DNA of 64,000 nt from positions 310,001 through 374,000 of the forward strand of contig JACJVV010000001.1 of NCBI GenBank assembly GCA_020637495.1. The letters are read 5' to 3'. The translations under genes and the position numbers were made by a program. Below the pieces are notes generated by a model. It made no database searches. It was given only the letters and a program-made list of their open reading frames with translations, and was not told the DNA's origin. Origin of the DNA: Candidatus Woesearchaeota archaeon (lineage in GTDB: Archaea; Nanobdellota; Nanobdellia; Woesearchaeales; JACJVV01). Below are positions 8,799 to 17,243 of the stretch, in pieces; the stretch's first letter is position 1, and the number at the start of each line of letters is the position of its first letter.

Positions 8799-9545
8799 AT
8801 GGAATTGAAAACAGTTAGAAAAACAGAGAAATCATTGGTGCAAGAGGCACCACATTATATCTTGAAGACTGTCTCTAAAGAAGATGGTCTGAATGAAATA
8901 AAGTACAACAAGATCTTTTCTAAAAACTTCAATGTCCCCAAGATATTTGAGTATTCAATAAAGAATGATAATATGATCATCAAGATGGAGAAAGTCCCTA
9001 AGCGAGATGCTTTGATGTTTGCAGATAGGAAATTATTAGGTAAGAAATTTGCTGAGGTTGCATTAAGCTATACAATGATTACAAATACAAAGAGCTTGCT
9101 CGATATGTTCGATAACCATTACAAAGTTTATTTTGGGAAAAGAATCTATTCGGAATTAAAAAACAAACTTTTCAAAAGCAAGATAACTACATTAGGATTG
9201 ACACATGGCGATATAACCAATAACATCATAGGGAATAGCAAAAAACAATACCTGATTGATTTTGAGACTGTAAGATTTAGAGAAATCGAACATGAATTGG
9301 CAATACTCAAATACATATATTCAAACTGGTTCTCCCGCGACATAGCAAAGCATTTTGGAAAACATTTCAGCTGCAACAAAGATAGGCTAAGGTTCTACGC
9401 AATACTTTTGCTCAATGAGAAGCTGTTCGGAAAAGAGCATCCTGCAACACAATTCAAAAAATGTTTTTCTTTCGATCCAAGGTATAGTTTTTGGAATCTT
9501 GCTGTTTATTTTTTTCGGTTAATGCATGTCTTGCTTTTTAAGTGA
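8799..9545 (+). CDS. Aminoglycoside/choline phosphotransferase-like kinase
   Basis: About 248 residues with the small protein-kinase-like fold of the APH family. The catalytic loop is LTHGDITNNII (H136-G-D138, N142 from this start), followed by the metal-binding LIDFETVRF (D154-F-E156). An N-terminal lobe segment YILKTVSKEDG has a candidate ATP-binding lysine. The substrate is unknown; relatives phosphorylate small molecules, sugars, lipids or proteins. The frame also opens at 8742, but that ATG precedes the expected transcription start and codes for a Phe-rich run. The gene is followed by the twin radical SAM gene on the same strand, which has its own promoter, so a common pathway is possible but not shown. 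Confidence 0.75.
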   Translation: MELKTVRKTEKSLVQEAPHYILKTVSKEDGLNEIKYNKIFSKNFNVPKIFEYSIKNDNMIIKMEKVPKRDALMFADRKLLGKKFAEVALSYTMITNTKSLLDMFDNHYKVYFGKRIYSELKNKLFKSKITTLGLTHGDITNNIIGNSKKQYLIDFETVRFREIEHELAILKYIYSNWFSRDIAKHFGKHFSCNKDRLRFYAILLLNEKLFGKEHPATQFKKCFSFDPRYSFWNLAVYFFRLMHVLLFK

Positions 9546-9588
9546 ATAGTTTTGTTGATATAGAAATGGATACTTTATTATGTGCATA

Positions 9589-9598
9589 ATATATATAA
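9589..9598 (+). promoter_or_regulatory. TATA box giving a leaderless start for the twin radical SAM gene
   Basis: An ATATATATAA run lies about 27 bases before the ATG at 9622. This is the distance expected for a transcript that begins at the start codon. It argues against the in-frame upstream ATG at 9580, which would lie before the promoter element. Confidence 0.6.
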
Positions 9599-9621
9599 AC
9601 AGCCTCGGCATTTCTAGCAAT

Positions 9622-11727
9622 ATGACTATCGCTGAGTCAAGTTCACCTACTGCAACCATATCCAAAGAAGATTTGCCTAATGAGCTGATCATCCTGATAA
9701 CAAGAAAATGCAATTTCGGTTGCCATCATTGCTTCGTAAACAAGAATTCCACTGAGGAATTGACTGAAGAGCAGATACAGAAAGGAATTACGGATTTTCT
9801 TGAAGCTACTGAAGAGCTTGATGAACGGATAATCTCTTTTTTCGGAGGCGAACCATTGACACGTAAGGAGAATCTTTTCAATCTTATCAGATTCATCCGT
9901 ACAAAATCAAGTGATGTCACCGTACGGATAGTTACAAATGGAAAGCTATTGACTGTTGAGATTGCTAAGTTCCTCGCTGCTAACAATGTCAGGATGATGG
10001 CAGGAGTGAATGACATAGATTTCTTCCTTTCAGACAAGGAGATAATAGATATATGCAACCCCATAGGCAATCTGGTCGTCACAAGGTCACGGCTTAACAT
10101 AATTGAGAAGATGAAACCGTTGATTGATGCAGGTTACCGGAAAATTCAAGTCTCTGCTGATTGTACATATGTATGGACAACTGCTGAACTGGATGAATAT
10201 GAAAAGAACCTAAATGCCTTCTACAAGTATTATGCTGATAACCTATATGGCAAAGTAAATCTGCTTGACCTGGAAAGATATACTCATTTCATCAATGGAA
10301 GAAGTTACAGGGAATGCAAAAATGCTTTTTTAGGTACTGATGGGAATTATACTTTCTGCAGCGGGCATTGCTACAACCATCTTAAAGCTGTAGAGACTAC
10401 AGGTAATGTCGAGACAGGAATCGATTTCATGGCTCGAAAACAGCAGTATATAGATACAAATAAGGAGATAGATTCCTTGAGGACAGAGTGCAGCAGCTGC
10501 GAGCTTTATGATTATTGCTTTTGTCCTGTGCAGAATTATATATACGATAAAGTCAACAAGATCGATCCTCAAAAACATTTCAATGCATTATGCAGGATCA
10601 CTAAAATAACATTTGCAGCGCTCAATAAGCTGCATAATATATTGAAGTATAAGGATATGCAGAAGAACGCTATCCTCAAATCAATGTGCAACCACATATC
10701 TATCCCAAGATTGTATCTGACCACGACGGATATATGTAATTGCCGATGTGATTATTGCTATGTTGAAAAGGCTACAAATAAGATGTCTTTGGCAACAATT
10801 GATAAGACTCTAGATCTACTGTTCTTGACCAAAGGAAACCATAAACGTGTTCTCTTATTCGGTGGTGAGCCTACCTTAGCACAGGACGAACTAGCATCAG
10901 CAATAACCATGGCCAAAGACAAGGCAGAAGCTTTAGGGAAGACTGTACAATTCAGTATTGCGACAAATGGGATGTTCGTATCAGAGAAATTCATCTCATT
11001 GGTGAATCATAATTCGATGAAAGTCTGTGTCAGCATCGATGGAAAACAAGACTGCCATGATAAACATAGGCCAACTGTTTCAGGTAAACCGACATTCCAG
11101 AAAGTAATTGCTGGAGTGGATAGACTAAAGTCTAGGATTGATCCAAAAAACTTATCCTGCCTATTAGGTGTACATAAAGATTTTATCGGAAAGATGCATG
11201 AGAATTTCTTGTATATCGTCGATGAGATTGGAATACCACATATCAATATAGAGCCCATAGATAATCCTGAATGGAGTGATGAAGATGCTGAGGAATTCAA
11301 GAAGAATATAGTTAAGATATTAAATACCTTAGTTGAGAGGATCAATGATGGGAAGCCGTTTTACTTGAATAATCTTAACCTGATACTTCATGAAAAGCTT
11401 CATCCTGAATCAGGAATCGATAGCCCTGAGAAGAACAAACATATGAATATCGTAGCTTTTCCTAATGCTGATATTGGTTTCAGTCCATTGAACTATTATA
11501 AGGATCCTAATACAAAAATAACTAATCTGATTGAAGATGATGTTGTAACAGTGCTAAACAAGATATTTGACTATGATACTTCAAAAGTTAAGACTCAGAG
11601 CAATATAGGCATGAAATTGAGAAATCATTTTACGAAAAAATTTGCAGATTATCTGATAGATGAGGCTGCTGATAATTTTAAATTCAAAGAATATATTAAT
11701 GAAGCCAGTTCTAGGGTCTTTGAATGA
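9622..11727 (+). CDS. Protein with two radical SAM domains
   Basis: About 701 residues with two complete radical SAM domains in one chain. The first has the iron-sulfur motif C30-x3-C34-x2-C37 (KCNFGCHHC) and FFGGEPLTRKEN. The second has C372-x3-C376-x2-C379 (CNCRCDYC) and LLFGGEPTLAQDE. Between them is an auxiliary-cluster-like Cys set (CSSCELYDYCFCP, about 290-302, preceded by FCSGHCYNH), as in SPASM/twitch regions of peptide-modifying enzymes. The second half has no such Cys-rich tail. Proteins of this type generate a 5'-deoxyadenosyl radical and often alter peptide side chains; the substrate here is unknown. The ATG at 9622 fits the TATA box. The stop overlaps the start of the next radical SAM gene (ATGA), so the two are coupled. 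Confidence 0.88.
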   Translation: MTIAESSSPTATISKEDLPNELIILITRKCNFGCHHCFVNKNSTEELTEEQIQKGITDFLEATEELDERIISFFGGEPLTRKENLFNLIRFIRTKSSDVTVRIVTNGKLLTVEIAKFLAANNVRMMAGVNDIDFFLSDKEIIDICNPIGNLVVTRSRLNIIEKMKPLIDAGYRKIQVSADCTYVWTTAELDEYEKNLNAFYKYYADNLYGKVNLLDLERYTHFINGRSYRECKNAFLGTDGNYTFCSGHCYNHLKAVETTGNVETGIDFMARKQQYIDTNKEIDSLRTECSSCELYDYCFCPVQNYIYDKVNKIDPQKHFNALCRITKITFAALNKLHNILKYKDMQKNAILKSMCNHISIPRLYLTTTDICNCRCDYCYVEKATNKMSLATIDKTLDLLFLTKGNHKRVLLFGGEPTLAQDELASAITMAKDKAEALGKTVQFSIATNGMFVSEKFISLVNHNSMKVCVSIDGKQDCHDKHRPTVSGKPTFQKVIAGVDRLKSRIDPKNLSCLLGVHKDFIGKMHENFLYIVDEIGIPHINIEPIDNPEWSDEDAEEFKKNIVKILNTLVERINDGKPFYLNNLNLILHEKLHPESGIDSPEKNKHMNIVAFPNADIGFSPLNYYKDPNTKITNLIEDDVVTVLNKIFDYDTSKVKTQSNIGMKLRNHFTKKFADYLIDEAADNFKFKEYINEASSRVFE

Positions 11728-13478
11728 TCCTTATGAAAAGTAAAGCTGAAATTGAAGAGTATTTCAAATCTAGGTATGAATTCTCTTCTGATGGGTTGAA
11801 ACAATTTGATTCAATCTTATTGCTTCTTTCATCATATGAGCCAAATGGTAAGAATCATCAGATTGAATTTGTTCTTCAAGAAGGAAAACTTAAAATTCTT
11901 AGTCTTTTCTTCCCAGATGAGTTCTCCTCTAAAAGGATTGAGCAATGCAGAGAAGCACTTATGAAATTTACTACAACACAGAATACGTCTGATTATATCT
12001 TTCCAGAACATGCAATTTATTGCCCTATTCAGATGGCTTGGGAATTCAATAATGGTTCATTCTCAAAATTTAAAATATATTATTCTAATAAACCTGGAAA
12101 TGATATTGGTAAGATAGATGTGATAATAAATAAACTTTTAGTTAATCTTGGCATGCCAACAAGTATCAAGAATTTAGATTTAGTTGGAGAAGAATATGAT
12201 TGCATAGGTATTGACTTTTGTAAAAATCATGAAACCTCATTAAAGTTATATACTAGATTCAGCAAACCTTATTCTGCGAATATGATTCTTGATATCTTGG
12301 ATAGGAATTCTATGGGAAAACATATATCATTTGATGCATTTTCAGAATTTATTAATAGGAATGATTACACCTCTTGGGGGTTCCAATATAAACTTGATAA
12401 GAATTGCAATATCTCAAGTTTAAAATGCTGGTATAGGACGTCAGATAAGCCTTATTATGATAGTAATTCTTACATTAGCTATGTGTGTATGAATAATCAG
12501 GTTATCGAATATTATTTGAGGTTTAATCCTTATGGGGAAGTACTAGATATACAGGGCATAATATCTTCCCCAATAAATCATATACGTAGAGCATTGCTTG
12601 GTTTGACAAATAAATGCAATTTAAGATGTGACTATTGTTATGTTGATCTGAACAATAATTCTCTTTCTCAAGGAGATATAAAAATGATGGTAGATATCAT
12701 GAGTAAGAGTGTTGTCCAGGATGAACGTTTGCTCTATCTTTATGGTGGGGAACCTTTTGAGAATATGGCAAATGTTTATTATGCAATAGATCTTGCAGAT
12801 TCTAAAGGAATTCGATCTATAATAGTAACTAATGGTACAATCCTTTCAGAAGAAATCTTAGGATTCATCTCAAAATATAAACTTAAAGTCATGATCTCAT
12901 TATCAGGTCCCAAAGATACACATGATAAACATAGGTTTTATCCTAATAAATCTGGGTCTTATGATAAAATTATTACTAACATAAAAAAATTGAGATCTAT
13001 TATGCCAGAGGATGACTTATGGATAAGTTATACAGTTGTACCAGAAGATGCACTGAATATTCTTAGGAATGTCAAAAACTGGTTCGACCTAGGCATTACT
13101 AATTTTCATATTGAACCAGTTCTGCATACAGATTTTGATTGGAAACCATATGCATCTCTTTTTGAAGAACAATATTTAGAATTTCTAGAATTCATATCCG
13201 CTATGAAAGATAAAGGAATACTTATTGGTCATTCCATATTAATACGGCAGATGGAAGTTCTTCTAGGATTGCCTAGTAGCTATAAAGAGTATAACGATCT
13301 AAGAATCTACCCTTCTACCAGTATCATTTCTGATCATTTTACAAATTCTTCTATGAACATTTCTGGTAAAAATAGTGATCAGGGATTATGGCGATTTATG
13401 CGTGACATGGCAAAAGAATATGGTCGAAAATTCCTAACCTCTAAAGAATTTAAAGAATATATGAGAAAAGGAATATAA
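11724..13478 (+). CDS. Radical SAM protein with N-terminal five-fold beta-hairpin repeat domain
   Basis: A 584-residue protein. The radical SAM half starts at C298-x3-C302-x2-C305 (KCNLRCDYCY), followed by YGGEPFENM and a fold continuing to about 500. The C-terminus has no Cys-rich SPASM tail. The first 290 residues contain five similar hairpins, each ending in an aromatic/basic strand: LKILSLFFP (57-64), FKIYYSNKP (116-124), LKLYTRFSKP (173-182), LKCWYRTSDKP (233-243) and IEYYLRFNP (261-269), with helices between most of them. This layout resembles the ABBA (PT-barrel) prenyltransferase fold, but that is only inference. The start overlaps the previous stop. Base composition is clearly more A+T-rich than in the preceding gene. 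Confidence 0.85.
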   Translation: MILMKSKAEIEEYFKSRYEFSSDGLKQFDSILLLLSSYEPNGKNHQIEFVLQEGKLKILSLFFPDEFSSKRIEQCREALMKFTTTQNTSDYIFPEHAIYCPIQMAWEFNNGSFSKFKIYYSNKPGNDIGKIDVIINKLLVNLGMPTSIKNLDLVGEEYDCIGIDFCKNHETSLKLYTRFSKPYSANMILDILDRNSMGKHISFDAFSEFINRNDYTSWGFQYKLDKNCNISSLKCWYRTSDKPYYDSNSYISYVCMNNQVIEYYLRFNPYGEVLDIQGIISSPINHIRRALLGLTNKCNLRCDYCYVDLNNNSLSQGDIKMMVDIMSKSVVQDERLLYLYGGEPFENMANVYYAIDLADSKGIRSIIVTNGTILSEEILGFISKYKLKVMISLSGPKDTHDKHRFYPNKSGSYDKIITNIKKLRSIMPEDDLWISYTVVPEDALNILRNVKNWFDLGITNFHIEPVLHTDFDWKPYASLFEEQYLEFLEFISAMKDKGILIGHSILIRQMEVLLGLPSSYKEYNDLRIYPSTSIISDHFTNSSMNISGKNSDQGLWRFMRDMAKEYGRKFLTSKEFKEYMRKGI

Positions 13479-13495
13479 AAAATAATTATTGAATC

Positions 13496-14338
13496 TTAAT
13501 TATTTTTGAATTCTGTTTCACCATAAATATCTACATATTGTTGAGGAACCCCTGCACAGGTATCATTGAATGTACATCCTTCACATATCTTGAATTTAAC
13601 ATTATTGAAATCAAGGGCATTATTCCCTTTTTGAATAACATGCTGGCATATTTTATTCAATTCTTCAATACTAAAGTAAGACCTAAGAAAACATAAAGGG
13701 TAACCTGGGATTCCACATGATATGAACTCAAGTTGTAATCCATTATCTTTACTATACATTATGCAATTTTTTACTATGTCTTTTGTATCTGATATTTTTG
13801 GCATTACATCCTCAACATTTTGCAATGCATTGCCTGAAGGATACACAAATGTCATATATATCTTCTTGATTCTGGGAAACTTTTCTTTTATAAATTTTAG
13901 AAAATCTAAGGCATATAAGTAATTCTGCTTTATCAATGTATGGTTGACAGTTATATTAAGTTTACTTTTACTTAAGTTATGTAATGCTTGTATAACCTTA
14001 TCATAGAAGTTAGTCTGTGTTATTTCCGCATATATCCTTGGTTCATGACTATGGAAGCCAATTATTATTTCTTCTATCATATCTTTGAACTTTTCAAGAT
14101 ATTTAACATTACCTTCTGAATATAATATTGATGCATTTGTTTGTATTTTTAATTTTGCTTTTTTTCTCTTACATTCTTCAAGCACACTTTTTAATTTTGA
14201 ACTGCAGAAAGGTTCTCCACCTGTTATCAAAAGCTTTTCATTATCTTTTATTGAGATGATTGGCTCAGCTAGTGCTTCTTTGTCTTCAAAACAGAAAATA
14301 CAATTGTAATTGCATTTGGGAAATCTTATTACTTTCAT
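13496..14338 (-). CDS. Radical SAM protein, HxsC-like by position
   Basis: A 280-residue radical SAM enzyme starting almost directly at its cluster motif (C9-x3-C13-x2-C16, KCNYNCIFC), followed by LLITGGEPF. Later GFHSHEPRIYAEITQ and MTFVYPSGNA segments are typical of peptide-modifying radical SAM proteins. The C-terminal Cys set (CGIPGYPLC and CEGCTFNDTCAG) probably binds an auxiliary cluster. It is the last gene of the minus-strand operon with HxsB, HxsD-like proteins and the precursor-like protein, where the second maturase HxsC would be expected. It is shorter than bacterial HxsC and lacks an N-terminal extension, so the equivalence rests on context. It ends 18 bases from the end of the convergent radical SAM gene. 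Confidence 0.82.
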   Translation of the reverse strand: MKVIRFPKCNYNCIFCFEDKEALAEPIISIKDNEKLLITGGEPFCSSKLKSVLEECKRKKAKLKIQTNASILYSEGNVKYLEKFKDMIEEIIIGFHSHEPRIYAEITQTNFYDKVIQALHNLSKSKLNITVNHTLIKQNYLYALDFLKFIKEKFPRIKKIYMTFVYPSGNALQNVEDVMPKISDTKDIVKNCIMYSKDNGLQLEFISCGIPGYPLCFLRSYFSIEELNKICQHVIQKGNNALDFNNVKFKICEGCTFNDTCAGVPQQYVDIYGETEFKNN

Positions 14339-14347
14339 GATTGTTAT

Positions 14348-14965
14348 CTAGATTAAGCACCGGGTTAAGCCTAAAGTTGTTTTGCATTCCTGCTCATCAT
14401 CTGTCGTTATCGCTATGCATTTCTTATATATCTGCTCACCACTTTCTGGATCATCTGATTTTAGATTCTTGCAGTATTCTGAGCCCTTCTCAAGAGCTTC
14501 TAAAAAGTAATAATTTATTTTACATGCTCCTGGATCATCATCTTCTTCACATGCATCAATATTTCCTTGAGCCATAGCTTTACAATATACTTTTCCAGAT
14601 TCTTCAAAACATTTCTCATAATCATTAGATATTATTCCAAGTACAGCATTGCAATTGTAATCTTCAATAATTCCAGATCCTGTACAATAATCAGTCTTAT
14701 CGATTATGCTCCTTACTTTGTAATGGTGTATTAAACATGCTTCTTCAAGATCAGGGAACTCAGAAAGCTTATTGCATACTGAAGAGTCATTCTCTACGAT
14801 GCTGATGCAATTTACCAACTCTAGATTCACTGAACAACTCTGATAATCTAATGCTGATAAATCTTCTATAGATGTCTCTGTAACCTGCTCATTATTATTG
14901 CAAGATATGCAAAGAACTGCAATTAATAGGAAGAAAAAATAAGGAAATATTCTGTTCAACACCAT
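14348..14965 (-). CDS. Cys-rich lipoprotein of the Hxs-like operon
   Basis: A 205-residue protein with an N-terminal hydrophobic signal (FPYFFFLLIAVLCISC) ending in a lipobox-like ISC, after which an Asn/Glu-rich linker follows. It is therefore probably exported and lipid-anchored. The mature part has about 14 Cys, spaced roughly every 10-15 residues in helical, acidic repeats (CNAVLGIISNDYEKC, CKAMAQGNIDACEE, CKINYYFLEA). This is a pattern seen in small helical disulfide repeats. The start overlaps the last codons of the precursor-like gene by 10 bases, so the two are translationally coupled. A role as surface partner or carrier of the modified peptide is inferred from context only. Confidence 0.78.
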   Translation of the reverse strand: MVLNRIFPYFFFLLIAVLCISCNNNEQVTETSIEDLSALDYQSCSVNLELVNCISIVENDSSVCNKLSEFPDLEEACLIHHYKVRSIIDKTDYCTGSGIIEDYNCNAVLGIISNDYEKCFEESGKVYCKAMAQGNIDACEEDDDPGACKINYYFLEALEKGSEYCKNLKSDDPESGEQIYKKCIAITTDDEQECKTTLGLTRCLI

Positions 14966-15537
14966 CCACCTTCACTGTGGTTTTCGTGGCTGCAATGGTT
15001 AGCATGTGTTGTTGTCCCTTGGCAGCCATCCATATCGCTTACGCTTGTGTGGGATGCATATTTGAAAGCAGATCCTTCATATCCCGTTGATGTCCTTTGT
15101 AACGATAATCCATTAGCATGCTCAGCCTCTATCATAGATTGGATGACGAGAGTTCCTGAATTCCTGTGATCATAATGTTGATCGGTGCAGCAAGGTCCTC
15201 TCCATGCTTGCGGTTTTGCTTCACATGTCCAAGTGCAATCAGTCCTTTCACATTCCCATAATGCAGTACTGCCTCCTTTAAGTGTCTGTGGAAGTCCATT
15301 GCAACCAGTACCTACTTCTTCTCCACCGCAGTAGTAGCCAGTCTCTCCACCTTGTAGTGGGACATTGAAATTGTAATTACCATTCTGTATGTCTGCTGCT
15401 GATATTGCAGGGGCTTTTCTCACACTTGTACCTAAAGCGCTTAAGAAGATAGCTCCTTTGATAACATTCTTTTTTGAAATTGAACCAGTTTCGTCCATCA
15501 AGAATTGTTTGACATCTTTGATTATTTTAGGTAGCAT
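14956..15537 (-). CDS. HxsA-like His/Cys-rich precursor candidate
   Basis: A 193-residue protein with an N-terminal leader-like region (FLMDETGSISKKNVIKGAI plus a short hydrophobic stretch, residues 12-38), a Gly/Cys-rich middle and a His-rich C-terminus. The end shows histidines every third residue (H178, H181, H184, H187) as H-x-N/S triplets (HANHCSHENHSEGGWC). A shorter HYDHRN pair lies at 121-126. It has ten Cys, including the final residue. HxsA proteins of bacterial His-Xaa-Ser systems carry H-x-S tandem repeats and are encoded beside HxsB/C/D, as here. The gene has its own TATA box positioned for a leaderless transcript. That it is modified by the neighbouring radical SAM enzymes is inference. 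Confidence 0.8.
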   Translation of the reverse strand: MLPKIIKDVKQFLMDETGSISKKNVIKGAIFLSALGTSVRKAPAISAADIQNGNYNFNVPLQGGETGYYCGGEEVGTGCNGLPQTLKGGSTALWECERTDCTWTCEAKPQAWRGPCCTDQHYDHRNSGTLVIQSMIEAEHANGLSLQRTSTGYEGSAFKYASHTSVSDMDGCQGTTTHANHCSHENHSEGGWC

Positions 15538-15558
15538 GTATTTGTGTTATCTGACGAC

Positions 15559-15566
15559 TATATAAA
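15559..15566 (-). promoter_or_regulatory. TATA box of the HxsA-like gene
   Basis: On the minus strand this reads TTTATATA, centred about 25 bases before the ATG at 15537. This predicts a leaderless mRNA. The precursor-like gene could thus be transcribed separately from and more strongly than the enzyme genes upstream. Confidence 0.6.
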
Positions 15567-15610
15567 TATTTTGTTTACATATGAAAATGAATCAGATATA
15601 TACTATTATA

Positions 15611-17044
15611 TCAGATGCAAGTCTTAATCTTAAGGCGTTTTTCAGGGCTTACCCATCTCTCAAGAACTTTCCTAGCTTCTGGATCGTTGAGTTTTTGGAA
15701 CACGTAATCAAAGGTTGCCATATTTATCTTGCATCGAGAAGTCCTCAATACATCTGTTATCAGATTGCCTGTTTGGGCATAATTGCATGCTGGGCAGACT
15801 CCACAATATGCCTTATATACGCATTGATCGCAGTAATAAGTGTCATTAATTGTAGTTGATAGAAGCTGCATGGTCTTCTCGCTTGCCATTATCTCCTTAA
15901 TGGATTTGCTCTCTGCATTCCCTACTCTGAAGATCTCTTCTCCAATAAGGCGACCTTCATCACAAGTGAATATATTACCATCATAATTATATGATATCTG
16001 GCCTATCACTGCACCACAAGGGGTTGTCATATCAAGATACCCTGGTTCATACTTGTTCAATACTTTCTCCAGTATTATCTTAAGCCTTCTTTCTTCAATA
16101 TATATCCCTTTCTTGTTCAGTTCTATTATATAATCAGCAGCTGTCTTCCAGAATTCTATGAATTCCTCAGCAGTATAGCTTATCTTGTTCCATGTTCCAG
16201 TGGCCCTTCCTATGAAATTAAGCTCCCTTAGATGCAATGACTTCAGTCCTAACCTGACAAATTCATCAACAATCTCTTTAGGCATGCTTATGCTCTTCTT
16301 GCTTATAGTTGTCAATGCTCCTACATAGATGCCTCTCTCATTCGCTTTCTTTATCCAGCCTGTAGCTATGTCATGGCTTGATTTTGATTTCCATGATGGT
16401 CTATTGTGGTCATGCAATACTTTCGGTCCATCTATGGATGTGCATAATCCCACTTTCTTGCTTATGAGATAGTCGAATTTCTCATCATCCATTATCTCCA
16501 TATTCGATACAATAGAAAATCTCAGATCCTTCTTTTTTGTCTTATTCAGTTCATTAGCATATTCTATAATATATTTTATCATGTCATAATTCAGCAATGG
16601 TTCTCCACCTTGGAACTCTATAGTGATATTAGGGTTAGGAGAATTCATTATCAGTTCTGTATATCTCTTCGCATTCTTCAGGCTAAGGTCAAATTCTTCC
16701 TTGTTTGAATTGAGTGCAGAAGCATGACAATACCCACATGTCTGATTGCATCTTTTTGTCATGACTACGATATGAAGAGAAGGCCCGACAAACAATTTAT
16801 TCATATAATCCTTGCTTCTGCTGACAACTGAGTCAGTCTGTTCAGAGCTCTTCAGGATCATGTCTGAATCAACAAGCCGTGTAAACAATTCAGAACCAGC
16901 ATCCACATCTTTGCCTTTGACTTTTTCAAACTCATCTTCAGTGACCCATACATAATTGAAATGATCATTTGTAAGAAGATATTTTGAATCGAACTTCTTG
17001 TATCTGAACGGCATATACACAACGCTTTTTGATTCTGTTACCAT
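15611..17044 (-). CDS. hxsB: His-Xaa-Ser system radical SAM maturase HxsB
   Basis: A 477-residue radical SAM/SPASM protein matching the HxsB family along its length. The N-terminal domain (about 10-65) has the family start MPFRYKKFDSKYLLTNDHF. The cluster motif is C99-x3-C103-x2-C106 (RCNQTCGYCHAS), followed by IEFQGGEPLLN, SNMEIMDDE and LCTSIDGPKVLHDHNRP. The SPASM-type tail (CDEGRLIG, CDQCVYKAYCGVCPACNYA) should hold auxiliary clusters. Bacterial HxsB proteins are taken to modify a His-rich peptide; the chemistry is not established to my knowledge. It starts one base after the stop of the small HxsD-like gene. An archaeal member in an apparent DPANN genome is unusual. Confidence 0.88.
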   Translation of the reverse strand: MVTESKSVVYMPFRYKKFDSKYLLTNDHFNYVWVTEDEFEKVKGKDVDAGSELFTRLVDSDMILKSSEQTDSVVSRSKDYMNKLFVGPSLHIVVMTKRCNQTCGYCHASALNSNKEEFDLSLKNAKRYTELIMNSPNPNITIEFQGGEPLLNYDMIKYIIEYANELNKTKKKDLRFSIVSNMEIMDDEKFDYLISKKVGLCTSIDGPKVLHDHNRPSWKSKSSHDIATGWIKKANERGIYVGALTTISKKSISMPKEIVDEFVRLGLKSLHLRELNFIGRATGTWNKISYTAEEFIEFWKTAADYIIELNKKGIYIEERRLKIILEKVLNKYEPGYLDMTTPCGAVIGQISYNYDGNIFTCDEGRLIGEEIFRVGNAESKSIKEIMASEKTMQLLSTTINDTYYCDQCVYKAYCGVCPACNYAQTGNLITDVLRTSRCKINMATFDYVFQKLNDPEARKVLERWVSPEKRLKIKTCI

Positions 17045-17045
17045 T

Positions 17046-17243
17046 TTATAGCATCAACCCCATAACATAATTCCCGAATTCATGTTCAATGTTCTTTGGA
17101 TGTTTCTCTGAATCAATGTCAACTTCAAAACTCTTATCTGTCTCTTTGATCGTTATTGTTGCAGCCTCTGAATAATCGCTTGCAGCTTTCTCTATGGCTT
17201 CTGCAGTGTATATCCTCTTATCAAAATCAATTCTTGGCATCAT
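17046..17243 (-). CDS. Small HxsD-like protein
   Basis: A 65-residue protein with the pattern of the HxsD N-terminal core: IDFDKRIYTAEAIEKAASDY, then a beta-rich middle (TITIKETDKSFEVDID) and a final IEHEFGNYVMGLML. HxsD proteins accompany HxsB and HxsC and may serve as peptide-binding or scaffold subunits; their role is not proven. The frame extends to 17282, but ATGs at 17243 and 17240 follow a purine-rich GGGGGAAG ribosome binding site. They overlap the upstream HxsD gene by 17 bases, so I chose 17243. It lacks the C-terminal extension of its neighbour. It could be the result of a duplication or a split of an ancestral HxsD. Confidence 0.7.
   Translation of the reverse strand: MMPRIDFDKRIYTAEAIEKAASDYSEAATITIKETDKSFEVDIDSEKHPKNIEHEFGNYVMGLML

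Noticed and set aside
9580..9621. N-terminal extension of the twin radical SAM protein
   Set aside because: The ATG at 9580 lies before the TATA box; the ATG at 9622 fits a leaderless transcript.
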